Of a stretch of 64,000 nucleotides of DNA, positions 8,128 to 16,318 are shown one piece after another (the stretch's first letter is position 1; each line of letters opens with the position of its first letter). The notes under the pieces were generated by a model. That model searched no databases, was not told where the DNA came from, and was given only the letters and a program-made list of their open reading frames with translations. The position numbers and the translations under genes are program-made. Source of the DNA: G963676795 sp963677215 (GTDB taxonomy: Bacteria; Desulfobacterota; Desulfuromonadia; Desulfuromonadales; Geopsychrobacteraceae); the NCBI GenBank assembly GCA_963677215.1, contig OY781919.1, positions 1,054,001 to 1,118,000 of the forward strand, given 5' to 3'.

Positions 8128-9216
8128 ATGAATGACATGATAAAAGAAACCGATCAACCACCCTGCTGAGGCCCCAAATTTTTCGCCGGTGGCGGAGAAA
8201 TCACCGAACGTGTTCCGGGGTTTATCTCCTGGCTGCAAACTGCAGCAGGAAAAGTTCCTCAGATTTCCACGACTCTGGGCTGGCGGGATCACTTTAACAG
8301 CTGTAAGGTTCGCTGGTGCATTGGGCGTAATTCTTACATTGTGCCTCCCGGCCTCTATGCCATAGGAACGCCCGATGAAACCTCGCAGGTCATCGTCACT
8401 GCGAACTATAAAATGAGTTACGACATCGTCCGCAGCAACCTCAAAGAGAGGAATGTCTGGTTGCTGATCCTCGAAACCTTCGGGATAAATGTCTGGTGCG
8501 CCGCCGGAAAAGGGACCTTCGGCACCAGGGAATTGATCCAGCGGATCAACGCTTCAGGGTTGCCCCGATTGATCAGACACCGGGCACTTTTGCTGCCGAT
8601 TCTCGGGGCGCCCGGCGTCGCTGCCCATGAAGTGACCAGAGAAACCGGCTTCAAGGTACGTTATGCGGCAATCCGGGCGACCGACCTCGGTGAGTTTCTC
8701 GATAACGGACTGGTCACGACAGCGAAGATGAAAGAGCTCAGTTTCTCTCTCCGGGATCGTCTGGTACTGACCCCTGTCGAACTTGTCCAGGCGCTCAGGT
8801 ACATTCTCCCCATCGCCATCGCCATTCTGTTGCTGAGTTGGGTCTTCCATACGCTGTCGGGTGGGATAATCGTGACGATAGCCCTGCTGGTTTCACTGCT
8901 GATTGGAACCGTTTTAGTGCCTGCTCTATTGCCCTGGTTGCCGGGTCCGGGTTTCGCCCTCAAAGGAGCGCTTAGCGGAGTGCTCTGGAACGGCCTGTTT
9001 CTGGGAATTGGAGGCGCTTCGCTGAGTATTCCTGGAAAACTTGCCGCGTTTCTGTTCTGCTCGACAATCAGTTCATTCTATGCCCTCAATTTTACCGGAA
9101 GCACTCCGTTTACCTCGCTTTCCGGGGTGCGCAAAGAGATGCGCCTGGCAATCCCGGGGCTGCTTGCGACGCTGCTGGCCGCTGCACTTTTTGGTGGATG
9201 GGCTATACTTTTCTGA
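8128..9216 (+). CDS. hgcA: HgcA, corrinoid methyltransferase for mercury methylation, with in-frame TGA (candidate Sec)
   Basis: HgcA passes a methyl group from a corrinoid to Hg(II). The diagnostic cap-helix motif NVWCAAGK is at bases 8488-8511 (cobalt-ligand Cys at 8497), followed by KGTFGT, and the C-terminal half has about five membrane helices, as in known HgcA. The conserved family region starts well before the GTG at 8341: bases 8254-8340 encode VPQIST...RNSYI leading into VPPGLYAIG. No ATG, GTG or TTG lies in frame between 8170 and 8340; the frame instead runs back to ATG 8128 (or 8137) through a single TGA at 8167. With TGA read as selenocysteine the protein is 362 residues and begins MNDMIKETDQPPCU, with a Cys-Sec pair at 13-14. 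No clear Shine-Dalgarno precedes either ATG. Alternatives are a non-canonical start (CTG/ATT) or a damaged 5' end. Confidence 0.9.
8179..8199 (+). promoter_or_regulatory. Candidate bacterial SECIS hairpin in hgcA
   Basis: Nine-base-pair stem TTTTTCGCC / GGCGGAGAA with two G-U pairs, closed by a GGT loop. The loop begins 18 bases after the TGA at 8167-8169, inside the usual distance for bacterial SECIS elements, and has G at the first loop position followed by GU, as in E. coli fdhF. The three-base loop is at the small end for such elements. Confidence 0.55.
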
Positions 9217-9232
9217 AGGGTTGATAACATTC

Positions 9233-9517
9233 ATGCGCAAATTCCGTTACCTGAAACAGGTCGTAACGCTGACCCTGGATGCCGAACATTGTATCGGCTG
9301 TGGCTGCTGCCTTGATGTGTGCCCTCATGCCGTCTTTCAGATATATGAGGGGCGGGCAGCGATAGTCGATATAGACGCTTGCATGGAATGTGGTGCCTGC
9401 GCACGCAATTGCCCTGTTTCTGTCATCAGTGTCGATGCGGGAGTCGGATGCGCGTCCGGATTGCTGGTAGAGTGGTGGAGAGAAAAGTTTCCGGGAAAAC
9501 AGCAGGGATGCTGTTAG
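9233..9517 (+). CDS. hgcB: HgcB, ferredoxin partner of HgcA
   Basis: 94-residue two-[4Fe-4S] ferredoxin that reduces the HgcA corrinoid. Cluster cysteines are 20, 23, 26, 30 and 50, 53, 56, 60; CMECGAC at 50-56 is the HgcB signature. Cys73 and the vicinal C-terminal pair Cys93-Cys94, both typical of HgcB and implicated in Hg binding, are present. The ATG at 9233 is preceded by GAAGGG; an upstream TTG (9221) is less likely. It starts 16 bases after hgcA, so the two are cotranscribed. Confidence 0.95.
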   Translation: MRKFRYLKQVVTLTLDAEHCIGCGCCLDVCPHAVFQIYEGRAAIVDIDACMECGACARNCPVSVISVDAGVGCASGLLVEWWREKFPGKQQGCC

Positions 9518-9532
9518 AGCAGGAGCACTGCC

Positions 9533-10003
9533 ATGTCACAATTTATCGATAAAGCTAAAATCGCTGAGCTGAATTGTGAAATAGAATCGTTACGCCATGA
9601 ATTGCAGAATCAAAGTAAAGAACTGGAAGACCTCAAGGAGAAAAAGGCAGAGGATATAACTGAACTGGAGTGGGAGGTCAGCGACTACAGGCAGCATGAT
9701 GAGGTCGACTACAATCTGCGGGTCAAAGAAATCACAAAGGAATTGGAGAAGGGCAATAATAGGGACAACTCTCTCGAACAATACCTTGCGACTTTAGAGC
9801 TGGACGATGCCGCTTCAGTTGCAGCAACCATCGATCAATTTTACAAAAAAAAGTACCGGCCCCAGTTGATCATTTTTTTTCTGCTTGGCCTCCTCACCCC
9901 CCTGGCAATATGGGTGGTGACCGACTTCAGTCAGGCTGATCAGACATTCAGAGCACTCTTCGAACATTTCAGCGGCGCAATAACCCGGCTCATCAACGGT
10001 TAA
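9533..10003 (+). CDS. Coiled-coil protein with one membrane segment
   Basis: 156 residues, family not recognised. Residues 5-80 form a charged coiled coil rich in Glu and Lys (for example ELEDLKEKKAEDITELEWE). One hydrophobic segment at about 111-131 (LIIFFLLGLLTPLAIWVV) is preceded by KKKYRP, which would place the coiled coil in the cytoplasm. It starts 15 bases after hgcB and may belong to the hgcAB transcript, but nothing in it points to mercury chemistry. Confidence 0.65.
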   Translation: MSQFIDKAKIAELNCEIESLRHELQNQSKELEDLKEKKAEDITELEWEVSDYRQHDEVDYNLRVKEITKELEKGNNRDNSLEQYLATLELDDAASVAATIDQFYKKKYRPQLIIFFLLGLLTPLAIWVVTDFSQADQTFRALFEHFSGAITRLING

Positions 10004-10148
10004 GCTGATTTGACATGTCCCAACAACCACAGCAGGCCCCCAAAAACAGCCGAAATCAGCCGACTGCAGACTATGTTACAGCAACTGACCGACACCGTCG
10101 AAGGAATGCGCACAGCTGAAGTTAAATCTCTGAAATAATTTCAGGGCA

Positions 10149-10565
10149 TTAGCCCAGATTTTCAGATAGAGCCAGCTCAGCCTCGAGGGCAACCAATTCA
10201 GCCTGCTTGCTTTTCAACTCATCCTGCGCAGTCTCGTCGATGCGTGCTTCAGCACTCAAGGCTGCTATCTCACTTTTCAATGCGCTGATCTGCTCTTCCA
10301 GGTCTTCAACATCACTGGAATCTTCAGTCTCCGTTTCACTACCACCAGCTGATTGAGTCGCAGCAGACTGGCCACCAGATTCAAAATTTGAGGATTCGCT
10401 CTGACCGGCTTCCTGAAGGGCCAGGCTGGCTGCTTCATCCGAGATCGTCACCGTATCGCCAAAGCTGGTCTGGGTTGTGGTACTGTCAACACTGCTGGTC
10501 TGCCGGCTGCTGACCGCTGTCTGAGGAGTCGTGTACAGGCTGCTGCCCACTGAGTTTATTTCCAT
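10149..10565 (-). CDS. Hypothetical acidic coiled-coil protein
   Basis: 138 residues from the ATG at 10565, chosen because GGAGG sits just upstream; a longer reading to 10598 lacks such a site. The first 90 residues are low-complexity (Ser, Thr, Gln, Glu) without a signal peptide; residues 90-137 form a coiled coil (LEEQISALKSEIAALSAE). This organisation resembles small FlxA-like or putative motility-accessory proteins, but I do not assign a function. Confidence 0.6.
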   Translation of the reverse strand: MEINSVGSSLYTTPQTAVSSRQTSSVDSTTTQTSFGDTVTISDEAASLALQEAGQSESSNFESGGQSAATQSAGGSETETEDSSDVEDLEEQISALKSEIAALSAEARIDETAQDELKSKQAELVALEAELALSENLG

Positions 10566-10686
10566 GTTGGCCTCCGTTATCATACAATCATAATACAAAA
10601 TAAAAACTGTTTTTCAGTATGTTACAAAGATAAAACAATTTCAGAAATCGATTGGCAACAGCGACGCCTGGCAAAGGGGATTTGAA

Positions 10687-10920
10687 ATGGAGATCAAACT
10701 GAGTTCCAGCAGAAAGAAACAACTGACTCAAGAAGTTCAAAGCTATTTCCGCAATGAGCATAGTGAAAACATCGGCGAACTGAAGGCGGAGATGTTCATC
10801 GAGTTTTTCATCGAAAAGATCGGGCCCAAAATCTATAACCAGGCCATTGAGGACGCGAATGCGTTTATCCAGGAAAAACTGCTCGACATGGAGGGGATTC
10901 TTTACGCTCCGGAGTCGTGA
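10687..10920 (+). CDS. DUF2164-like small protein
   Basis: 77 residues, acidic, mostly helical. The sequence (IKLSSSRKKQLTQEVQSYF at the start, IYNQAIEDANAFIQEKL near the end) fits the DUF2164 family of uncharacterised cytoplasmic proteins. Stand-alone gene with an AAGGGGA ribosome-binding site 7 bases ahead. Function unknown. Confidence 0.75.
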   Translation: MEIKLSSSRKKQLTQEVQSYFRNEHSENIGELKAEMFIEFFIEKIGPKIYNQAIEDANAFIQEKLLDMEGILYAPES

Positions 10921-11051
10921 ACCTGCGCAATTTCCCCAGGCAAGACTTATTCAAGCAATGATTCACCGGAAATCATTAGGTTAAGCGACTATTACGCCAG
11001 AATTCAAAGTTCAACCACAGAGGGATGGATGCACTGTTTGTCGAGAGCTCG

Positions 11052-13001
11052 CTAGATGTCCAAGGCCCCATAATAGCCGGCATGAACAGCTTCCAAAACT
11101 GTACCGACCTTCACACAGTCTCCGATCTTGAAAAATCTTGGAGCTGCATAGCGCAGTTTCTCAATTTCTTCAGTATCTGACCTCATGCCGGCAGCAACAA
11201 AAATAGAATCGGCAGGATAAAGGATCTCTCTACCACCCATATCGAGGCACAAAAGGCCCTGATCGACGACCTCTGTGGCCCTGGTGTTCAAATCCACTTT
11301 TACCTTGCCGGCTTTTAAGGTAACCGCCAAAGCTATTTTATGCATTTCAGAGGAATCAGCAGCGTAAGCGCTGTTCATTTCAACGACCGTAACCTCTTTT
11401 CCCAGGCTGTCCAGGTAAATGGCCGTTTCAATTCCGACCAAACCTCCTCCCAGAACAACGACTTTCTGACCAATATCCGGGACCGGCCGATGAATTGCGT
11501 CGAGACCGACGACCTTGGGACTGGTCGTAATCCCCTTGACCGGAGGCACAACAGGCACAGCCCCCACTGCGCAGACAATCATATCGGCATGCAGGTCCTG
11601 CGCAAGATCCTCAGACAGTACCGTGTTCAGACGGATCTCGACATCTGCTTCCTGTAAACGTTTTGCCAGCAGCTGAGAGTACTTGTACAGGTCCTGCTTG
11701 AAAGGTATGTACTCTTCACAGAGCAATTGCCCCCCCAGACGTGCACCTTTTTCAAACAGGACAACCTCATGCCCGCGAGCTGAGGCCTGCAACGCGGCAC
11801 TCATACCTGCCGGACCGCCACCTGCGATAAGTACTTTTTTCGGTTTCGACTGAGCGAACACAGATTCATGTTCACGCTCTCTGCCTATCACTGGATTCAA
11901 GGCACAGACAACCGTGCGCGTCGTTAAATACTCTTTAAAACAGGTAAAACAACGACAGCACTTGGTAATATCATCCGTTTTACCGGTAAGCGCCTTTTCC
12001 GGAAAATATGGATCTGCCAACAGCTGCCGGCTCATCTCAACGACGTCCGCTTTGCCGCTTGCAATGATCTCTTCCATCATAGCCGGATCGTTCAGGCCAC
12101 CCAGCGTGGCAACCGGTGTTTTGACATGCTTTTTAATCTCTGCCGCCAAATGGACATTGGATCCGTGCTCGACAAATATCGAGGGGTGGGTAATGACAAA
12201 CGCCTCTTTATTCTCATGCACTCCGGCCGAGACCTGGATCAAATCGACTTTGCCGTCAACTGCCCGGGCAATTTCAATTCCATAGTCGATATCGTACCCC
12301 CCCTCGGTGTACTCCGCGCCACTCATCCGGAACTCGACAGGAAACCCCGGCCCAACCGCCTCGCGTATCTTATCAAGACACAACAGGGTAAAACGCATTC
12401 TGTTTTCGAAACTACCGCCCCACTGATCCGTTCTTGTGTTGGTGTTAGGCGACATGAACTGGCTCAGCAGCCACCCGTGACCGGCGTGGACAAGCACCAT
12501 ATCGAACCCGGCTTCCTTGGCCAGCGCGGCAGCATGACCATAGCTTTCGGCAATTTCCAGGATCAGTTCTTCGGGCATTTCATAGACATGGTCTCCATTT
12601 GACTTGATTTCATCAACGGGACCAAAACTTCTTGCCACGCCGCCATGCTGGCTGCGGTTTCCGGACTCTTTGCCACCATGAGACAATTCCATGGAGGCAT
12701 AGCAATCATGCCGATGGATCATCCGTGCCGTCTCCTTTAATGACGGCAAGCTCATACGATTATCGAGCAGAATATGTTTCGTGTGTGTTTTCCCGGTTGC
12801 GGAGTGGACGATTCCCTCACTGACCGTTATCGCCGCAATCCCTCCCCTGGATCGCAGACCATAAAACGAAATATTATCCCTCGTCATATTTTCGTCCGGA
12901 CCGATATCCGGTAGTGACATTGGGGCTCCAATCATCCGGTTTTTAAGGGTCAGATTCCCAATCTTTATTGAACTTCCGAGATTTGGATAATATTGATTCA
13001 T
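11052..13001 (-). CDS. Old-yellow-enzyme / 2,4-dienoyl-CoA reductase-like flavoprotein
   Basis: 649 residues with the FadH-type three-part layout: an FMN TIM barrel at about 5-340 (VHAGHGWLLSQFMSPNTN and GGSFENRMRF are hallmark stretches), a Cys cluster CCRCFTCFKEY...VVCALNP at about 345-368 for a [4Fe-4S] centre, then FAD and NAD(P)H Rossmann domains beginning VLIAGGGPAGMSA and VVVLGGGLVGIETA. Such enzymes reduce enoates, dienoyl-CoAs, nitro compounds or trimethylamine-type substrates; the substrate is not evident. Strong GGAGG site. It is transcribed away from a LysR gene 150 bases upstream, the likely regulator. Confidence 0.88.
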   Translation of the reverse strand: MNQYYPNLGSSIKIGNLTLKNRMIGAPMSLPDIGPDENMTRDNISFYGLRSRGGIAAITVSEGIVHSATGKTHTKHILLDNRMSLPSLKETARMIHRHDCYASMELSHGGKESGNRSQHGGVARSFGPVDEIKSNGDHVYEMPEELILEIAESYGHAAALAKEAGFDMVLVHAGHGWLLSQFMSPNTNTRTDQWGGSFENRMRFTLLCLDKIREAVGPGFPVEFRMSGAEYTEGGYDIDYGIEIARAVDGKVDLIQVSAGVHENKEAFVITHPSIFVEHGSNVHLAAEIKKHVKTPVATLGGLNDPAMMEEIIASGKADVVEMSRQLLADPYFPEKALTGKTDDITKCCRCFTCFKEYLTTRTVVCALNPVIGREREHESVFAQSKPKKVLIAGGGPAGMSAALQASARGHEVVLFEKGARLGGQLLCEEYIPFKQDLYKYSQLLAKRLQEADVEIRLNTVLSEDLAQDLHADMIVCAVGAVPVVPPVKGITTSPKVVGLDAIHRPVPDIGQKVVVLGGGLVGIETAIYLDSLGKEVTVVEMNSAYAADSSEMHKIALAVTLKAGKVKVDLNTRATEVVDQGLLCLDMGGREILYPADSIFVAAGMRSDTEEIEKLRYAAPRFFKIGDCVKVGTVLEAVHAGYYGALDI

Positions 13002-13151
13002 CGAACAACCCTCCTGACGGCATTGATCATCAATCCTGAGTGAACAACCGGTTCTGCTCTGAACAGCTCAAAAACCACAAACAACTATAAATCTGAAACA
13101 AATCATGATAAAGCATCACCTATGACCTAGATTAGAAACGGAAAGTTTTTA

Positions 13152-14051
13152 ATGGACAAGTTGCTCAGCATGACCGTCTTCGTCAAAACCGTGGAATTGG
13201 GCTCGTTGTCGGCTGCAGGTGAAGCCCTGAACATGTCTTCTCAACTGGCCGGCAAGCATCTTCGTTCGCTGGAACAGCTTCTGGATGTCAAGCTGCTCAA
13301 CCGCACGACACGACGCCAGCATCTAACCGACTTCGGCGTAACATACTATGAGCGGGCCAAGAATATCCTCCTGGAGATTACCACTGCCGAAGACCTGGCG
13401 GCTGCCACTCGCACGATCCCGCGCGGCAAACTGAGAATCAATGCGTCGGTCTCATTTGGTGTCAATGCCCTGGCACCCGCGTTGATCACCTATATGAAAC
13501 GATATCCCGAGGTCAAAGTAGAACTGACCGCGACCAACCGCGTGGTCGATGTCATAGAGGAAGGGTTTGACGTTGTTTTTCGCATAGGTCATTTAACCGA
13601 CAGTAGCTTGATTTCTCGTGCTCTGGCACCATATCGTCTGGTTCTGTGTGCCGCCCCCGGCTATCTGAAAACTCATACACCTATCACAACACCGGAAGAT
13701 CTTTCTCAGCATGAATGCATGGGGTTTCTGCCCAATGTTCAGCGCAGTCACTGGACATTTGACAGTAGCAGGGGACAAATTACGGTTCCTGTATCAGGGC
13801 AATACATGTCAGACAGCGGTGAGGCCATGGTCGCTGCAGCCCTGGCAGACCTCGGCATCATTGTTCAACCTCTGGAGTTGGTCATGAATCACCTCGAGTC
13901 AGGTCGACTCGTGGCACTGCTGCAGGATTATCCTGTCCCTAGCGTGCCTATGCACCTGATATACCCGCCGGATCGGCGCATGACCCCCAAACTGCGCAGC
14001 TTTATCGATTTTGCACTGGCAACATTCAGCAAATCCCAGATGGGACTGTAA
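13152..14051 (+). CDS. LysR-family regulator (CrgA/YafC-like)
   Basis: 299 residues. Winged-helix domain at 1-60 (MDKLLSMTVFVKTVELGSLS... and SSQLAGKHLRSLEQLL), linker helix, then a type-2 periplasmic-binding-like effector domain (about 90-295) with the DVVFRIGHL and SDSGEAMVAAAL stretches typical of the LTTR subgroup that often controls quinone or electrophile-responsive oxidoreductases. Divergent from the old-yellow-enzyme gene; the 150-base gap is the likely shared control region. The downstream F420-reductase-like and dioxygenase genes may also be targets. Confidence 0.85.
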   Translation: MDKLLSMTVFVKTVELGSLSAAGEALNMSSQLAGKHLRSLEQLLDVKLLNRTTRRQHLTDFGVTYYERAKNILLEITTAEDLAAATRTIPRGKLRINASVSFGVNALAPALITYMKRYPEVKVELTATNRVVDVIEEGFDVVFRIGHLTDSSLISRALAPYRLVLCAAPGYLKTHTPITTPEDLSQHECMGFLPNVQRSHWTFDSSRGQITVPVSGQYMSDSGEAMVAAALADLGIIVQPLELVMNHLESGRLVALLQDYPVPSVPMHLIYPPDRRMTPKLRSFIDFALATFSKSQMGL

Positions 14052-14417
14052 TACGGCCAGACCTCACCAGCGAAGACAGGTTCTTCATTTTCAACTCACA
14101 GCACTGCTCCACTCTGCCTCTTTGAAAAATTCCACCAGTCAAGCGACCTTATTCCGCTCTTTTGCCGAGAGATGTTTACCTGCAGGGTAGCCGGCATTGA
14201 TGCCGGCCTCTTCAAAACGCCACTCCGGACGAAGTTCGCTCAGCTTGCCACCTCAACAACGATCACAGAGGTTTCAATCTCACGAAAACAGCCCTAATAA
14301 TCCCTAAAATCAGAACAGCAAGTTTATTTATTCTATCTTTATCATCACCAGCAAGAACTATAAAGTACAACTCAAGGATCGAAACAAAAACAACAAGCCT
14401 TTTTAAGGAGACATATT
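14052..14417. other. Intergenic region with a possible minus-strand gene remnant
   Basis: 366 bases without an intact gene. On the minus strand, bases 14148-14261 read as an uninterrupted 34-codon stretch (including EEAGINAGYPAGKHLS) ending in a TGA, with stop codons upstream in the same frame and no start. Its codon use looks protein-coding, so it may be the C-terminal scrap of a lost gene. The last 70 bases are AT-rich and probably hold the promoter of the next gene, which has an AAGGAGA site. Confidence 0.35.
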
Positions 14418-15041
14418 ATGAAAATCACAATTATCGGTTCAGGCAATATGGGATCAGCGTTGGCCAGCCAGTTTGTCAAAGCGGGGCAACAGGTTTCAAT
14501 CTGGTCGCGCGACCAGGAAAAAGCGCAAGCCGCAGCACAACAGACCGGTTCAGTCGTTCTGTCTGATGCCCGGTCCGGAGCTCAGGCTGATATCGTCCTG
14601 GTGGCAACAGCCTATGTAGATGCTGTCAGCGCTCTTGAGCAGTTTGGCAGCCTCGACGGAAAAACGATCATCGACATCACCAACCCGCTGACCCCGGACT
14701 ATATGGGACTGACTCTCGGCCACACGACCTCAGCCGCTGAAGAAATTGCCAAAGCCTTCCCTGGCGCTTATGTGGTCAAGGCCTTCAACACCGTGTTTGC
14801 CCAGATCTTTCATGAAGGCCCCAGGCTCGCTGATGGGCAGACGGTTCCGGTATTTTACGCCGGGGACAATGAAGCGGCTAAAAATCAGGTCAAAGAGCTG
14901 ATTGAGGGGACTGGATTCAAAGCGGTTGACGCCGGCCCGTTGAAAAATGCCCGTTACCTGGAACCCGTTGCCGGACTGAATATCTATTTCGGCTATGGAG
15001 CAGGACTGGGGACAGCGGTTGCCCCCGCTTGGATTGGCTGA
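14418..15041 (+). CDS. F420-dependent NADP reductase-like protein (NAD(P)-binding)
   Basis: 207 residues with a single Rossmann domain: IIGSGNMGSALASQF at 4-18 binds the dinucleotide, and YVVKAFNTVFAQ (near 117) plus ADGQTVPVFYAGD are typical of the F420H2:NADP oxidoreductase-like family. Most bacterial members act without F420, probably on NADPH with unknown partners; no F420 biosynthesis gene is visible here. Followed after 89 bases by a ring-cleaving dioxygenase on the same strand. Confidence 0.8.
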   Translation: MKITIIGSGNMGSALASQFVKAGQQVSIWSRDQEKAQAAAQQTGSVVLSDARSGAQADIVLVATAYVDAVSALEQFGSLDGKTIIDITNPLTPDYMGLTLGHTTSAAEEIAKAFPGAYVVKAFNTVFAQIFHEGPRLADGQTVPVFYAGDNEAAKNQVKELIEGTGFKAVDAGPLKNARYLEPVAGLNIYFGYGAGLGTAVAPAWIG

Positions 15042-15130
15042 ACCAAGAAAAATGACAGAATTCCGGTCGGAGCCACAAAGGCTCTGACCGAAGATCATCA
15101 CAAGCTATAAAGATCATATCGGAGGCTATT

Positions 15131-15955
15131 ATGTCTGAACACAAGGTTCCTTTAATGCCTGCGCTCTTCGTCGGGCACGGCAACCCGATGCTCAGCATCA
15201 GTGATAACCAATACACCCGGAGCTGGGCCGAGCTCGGCAAATCGCTCCCAAGACCGCGAGCAATCCTGGCTATTTCCGCCCATTGGTATGTCTCCGAAAC
15301 TCAGGTCACAGCAATGCCTCTGCCGCGGACCATTCATGACTTCTACGGCTTTCCGGATGAACTTTTCCAGGTCGATTACCCTGCCGCCGGCAGCAGTGAA
15401 CTGGCACAGCAGGTTGCAGATCTGCTGTTGCCCAATGAGATAAAACTTGACCAGCAGTGGGGGTTGGACCATGGCACCTGGTCAGTACTGCGCCACATGT
15501 ACCCCCAGGCACAGATTCCCGTTGTCCAGTTGAGCCTTGACCTGAGCAAGAGCCCGGAAGAACATTTCCGCCTGGGACAAAAGCTGAAGGCGCTGCGCCG
15601 GGAAGGTGTACTGATTCTCGCCAGCGGAAATATCGTTCACAACATACAGGGATTTAACTGGCGCCAGCCGGATATTACGCCACCAGGCTGGGCCAGTGAA
15701 TTCGAGGGGTGGGTCAGGGACAGGATTCTTTCGGGCAGGGCAGAACAGCTTATCGATTACCAAAGTACCGGCAAGATGGCCATGCTGGCCGCGCCGACCC
15801 CGGATCACTACCTGCCTCTGCTCTACCTTGCCGCACTTGGTAGGCAAGAGGACCGGACAAGTTTTCCCGTGGAGGGTTTTGACGGGGGGACCATGTCGAT
15901 GTTGACAGTTCTTGTCGAGGACAGTCAGGAACACCTGGCGGAGGTTACCCCCTAG
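15131..15955 (+). CDS. ygiD: 4,5-DOPA-extradiol-dioxygenase-like protein (class III extradiol, YgiD family)
   Basis: 274 residues, LigB fold. Metal and active-site histidines are visible: His16 (FVGHGNPM), His51 (ISAHWYV), and later ones in LDHGTWSVL, SGNIVHNIQGFNW and TPDHYLPLLYL. Members cleave catechol rings next to the diol using Fe(II) or Zn(II) and O2; YgiD converts L-DOPA in vitro. In an anaerobe this may be detoxification on exposure to oxygen. Ribosome-binding site CGGAGG ahead of the ATG; a bidirectional terminator follows. Confidence 0.88.
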   Translation: MSEHKVPLMPALFVGHGNPMLSISDNQYTRSWAELGKSLPRPRAILAISAHWYVSETQVTAMPLPRTIHDFYGFPDELFQVDYPAAGSSELAQQVADLLLPNEIKLDQQWGLDHGTWSVLRHMYPQAQIPVVQLSLDLSKSPEEHFRLGQKLKALRREGVLILASGNIVHNIQGFNWRQPDITPPGWASEFEGWVRDRILSGRAEQLIDYQSTGKMAMLAAPTPDHYLPLLYLAALGRQEDRTSFPVEGFDGGTMSMLTVLVEDSQEHLAEVTP

Positions 15956-15999
15956 ATAGAGGAAAAGGGGAAGTGGCCCAGTTTGTATTCAGCTTGCTG

Positions 16000-16026
16000 T
16001 TTTGATAAAACCAGATGAAACGAACC
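16000..16026. repeat. 27-base dispersed repeat, copy 1
   Basis: The stretch TTTTGATAAAACCAG followed by TGAAAC-type sequence recurs at 51889-51915 with 25 of 27 bases the same. It lies directly before a terminator here and directly after a hairpin there. Confidence 0.5.
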
Positions 16027-16060
16027 AAAAAATCCCCGTCACTCCACGGGGATTTTTTGG
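16025..16060. terminator. Bidirectional terminator
   Basis: Perfect 14-bp stem CCAAAAAATCCCCG / CGGGGATTTTTTGG with an eight-base loop. A/T runs on both sides let it work in both directions, between the dioxygenase (+) and the kinase/small-protein genes (-). Confidence 0.9.
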
Positions 16061-16079
16061 TTTCACTAATCAGGAAAGG

Positions 16080-16247
16080 TTATTCATCTTTTGGGGAATC
16101 CTGCGGATTCTGTTGTTTTTTCTGCTCACCGTCACGCGGGAGCTCACAAGCACCTGACATTCAGGTCTGAATTCCAAACCGTGGCAGAATAAAACGGTTC
16201 AGGACATACCAGACGACGACAAAACCGACGATGTACAGCCATTCCAT
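16080..16247 (-). CDS. Candidate small membrane selenoprotein (55 codons, in-frame TGA)
   Basis: Reading from the ATG at 16247 (AAAGG site ahead) gives a 28-residue membrane segment (MEWLYIVGFVVVWYVL followed by NRFILPRFGIQT), then TGA at 16163-16161, then in the same frame MSGACELPRDGEQKK and a polar tail to a TAA at 16080. With TGA as selenocysteine the motif is UMSGAC, a Sec four residues before a Cys, at the end of a membrane anchor. A SECIS-like hairpin follows the TGA. The gene starts 72 bases behind the Cpx-like kinase on the same strand and ends before a terminator, so it may share that transcript. The alternative is two unrelated tiny ORFs. Confidence 0.5.
16124..16143 (-). promoter_or_regulatory. 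Candidate bacterial SECIS hairpin in the small membrane protein gene
   Basis: On the minus strand, GCTCCCG pairs with CGGTGAGC (7 bp, one bulged T) around a CGTGA loop. The loop starts 24 bases after the TGA and has G at its second position followed by U, which fits the bacterial SECIS pattern. Confidence 0.45.
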
Positions 16248-16318
16248 AAGCAGTTACCTTTCTTAAAAGACCTGCCTAGTGTACCCCCTCGGCTCAAAAT
16301 AATCAATAATATATATTT

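Noticed and set aside
8341..9216. GTG at 8341 as the true start of hgcA
   Set aside because: It would cut through a conserved block (RNSYI-VPPGLYAIG) and drop about 30 residues of family-conserved sequence encoded in the same frame just upstream.
10012..10139. 42-codon frame between the coiled-coil protein and the next gene (ATG at 10073 or TTG at 10012)
   Set aside because: Composition is somewhat protein-like, but there is no ribosome-binding site or recognisable homology; could be a remnant.
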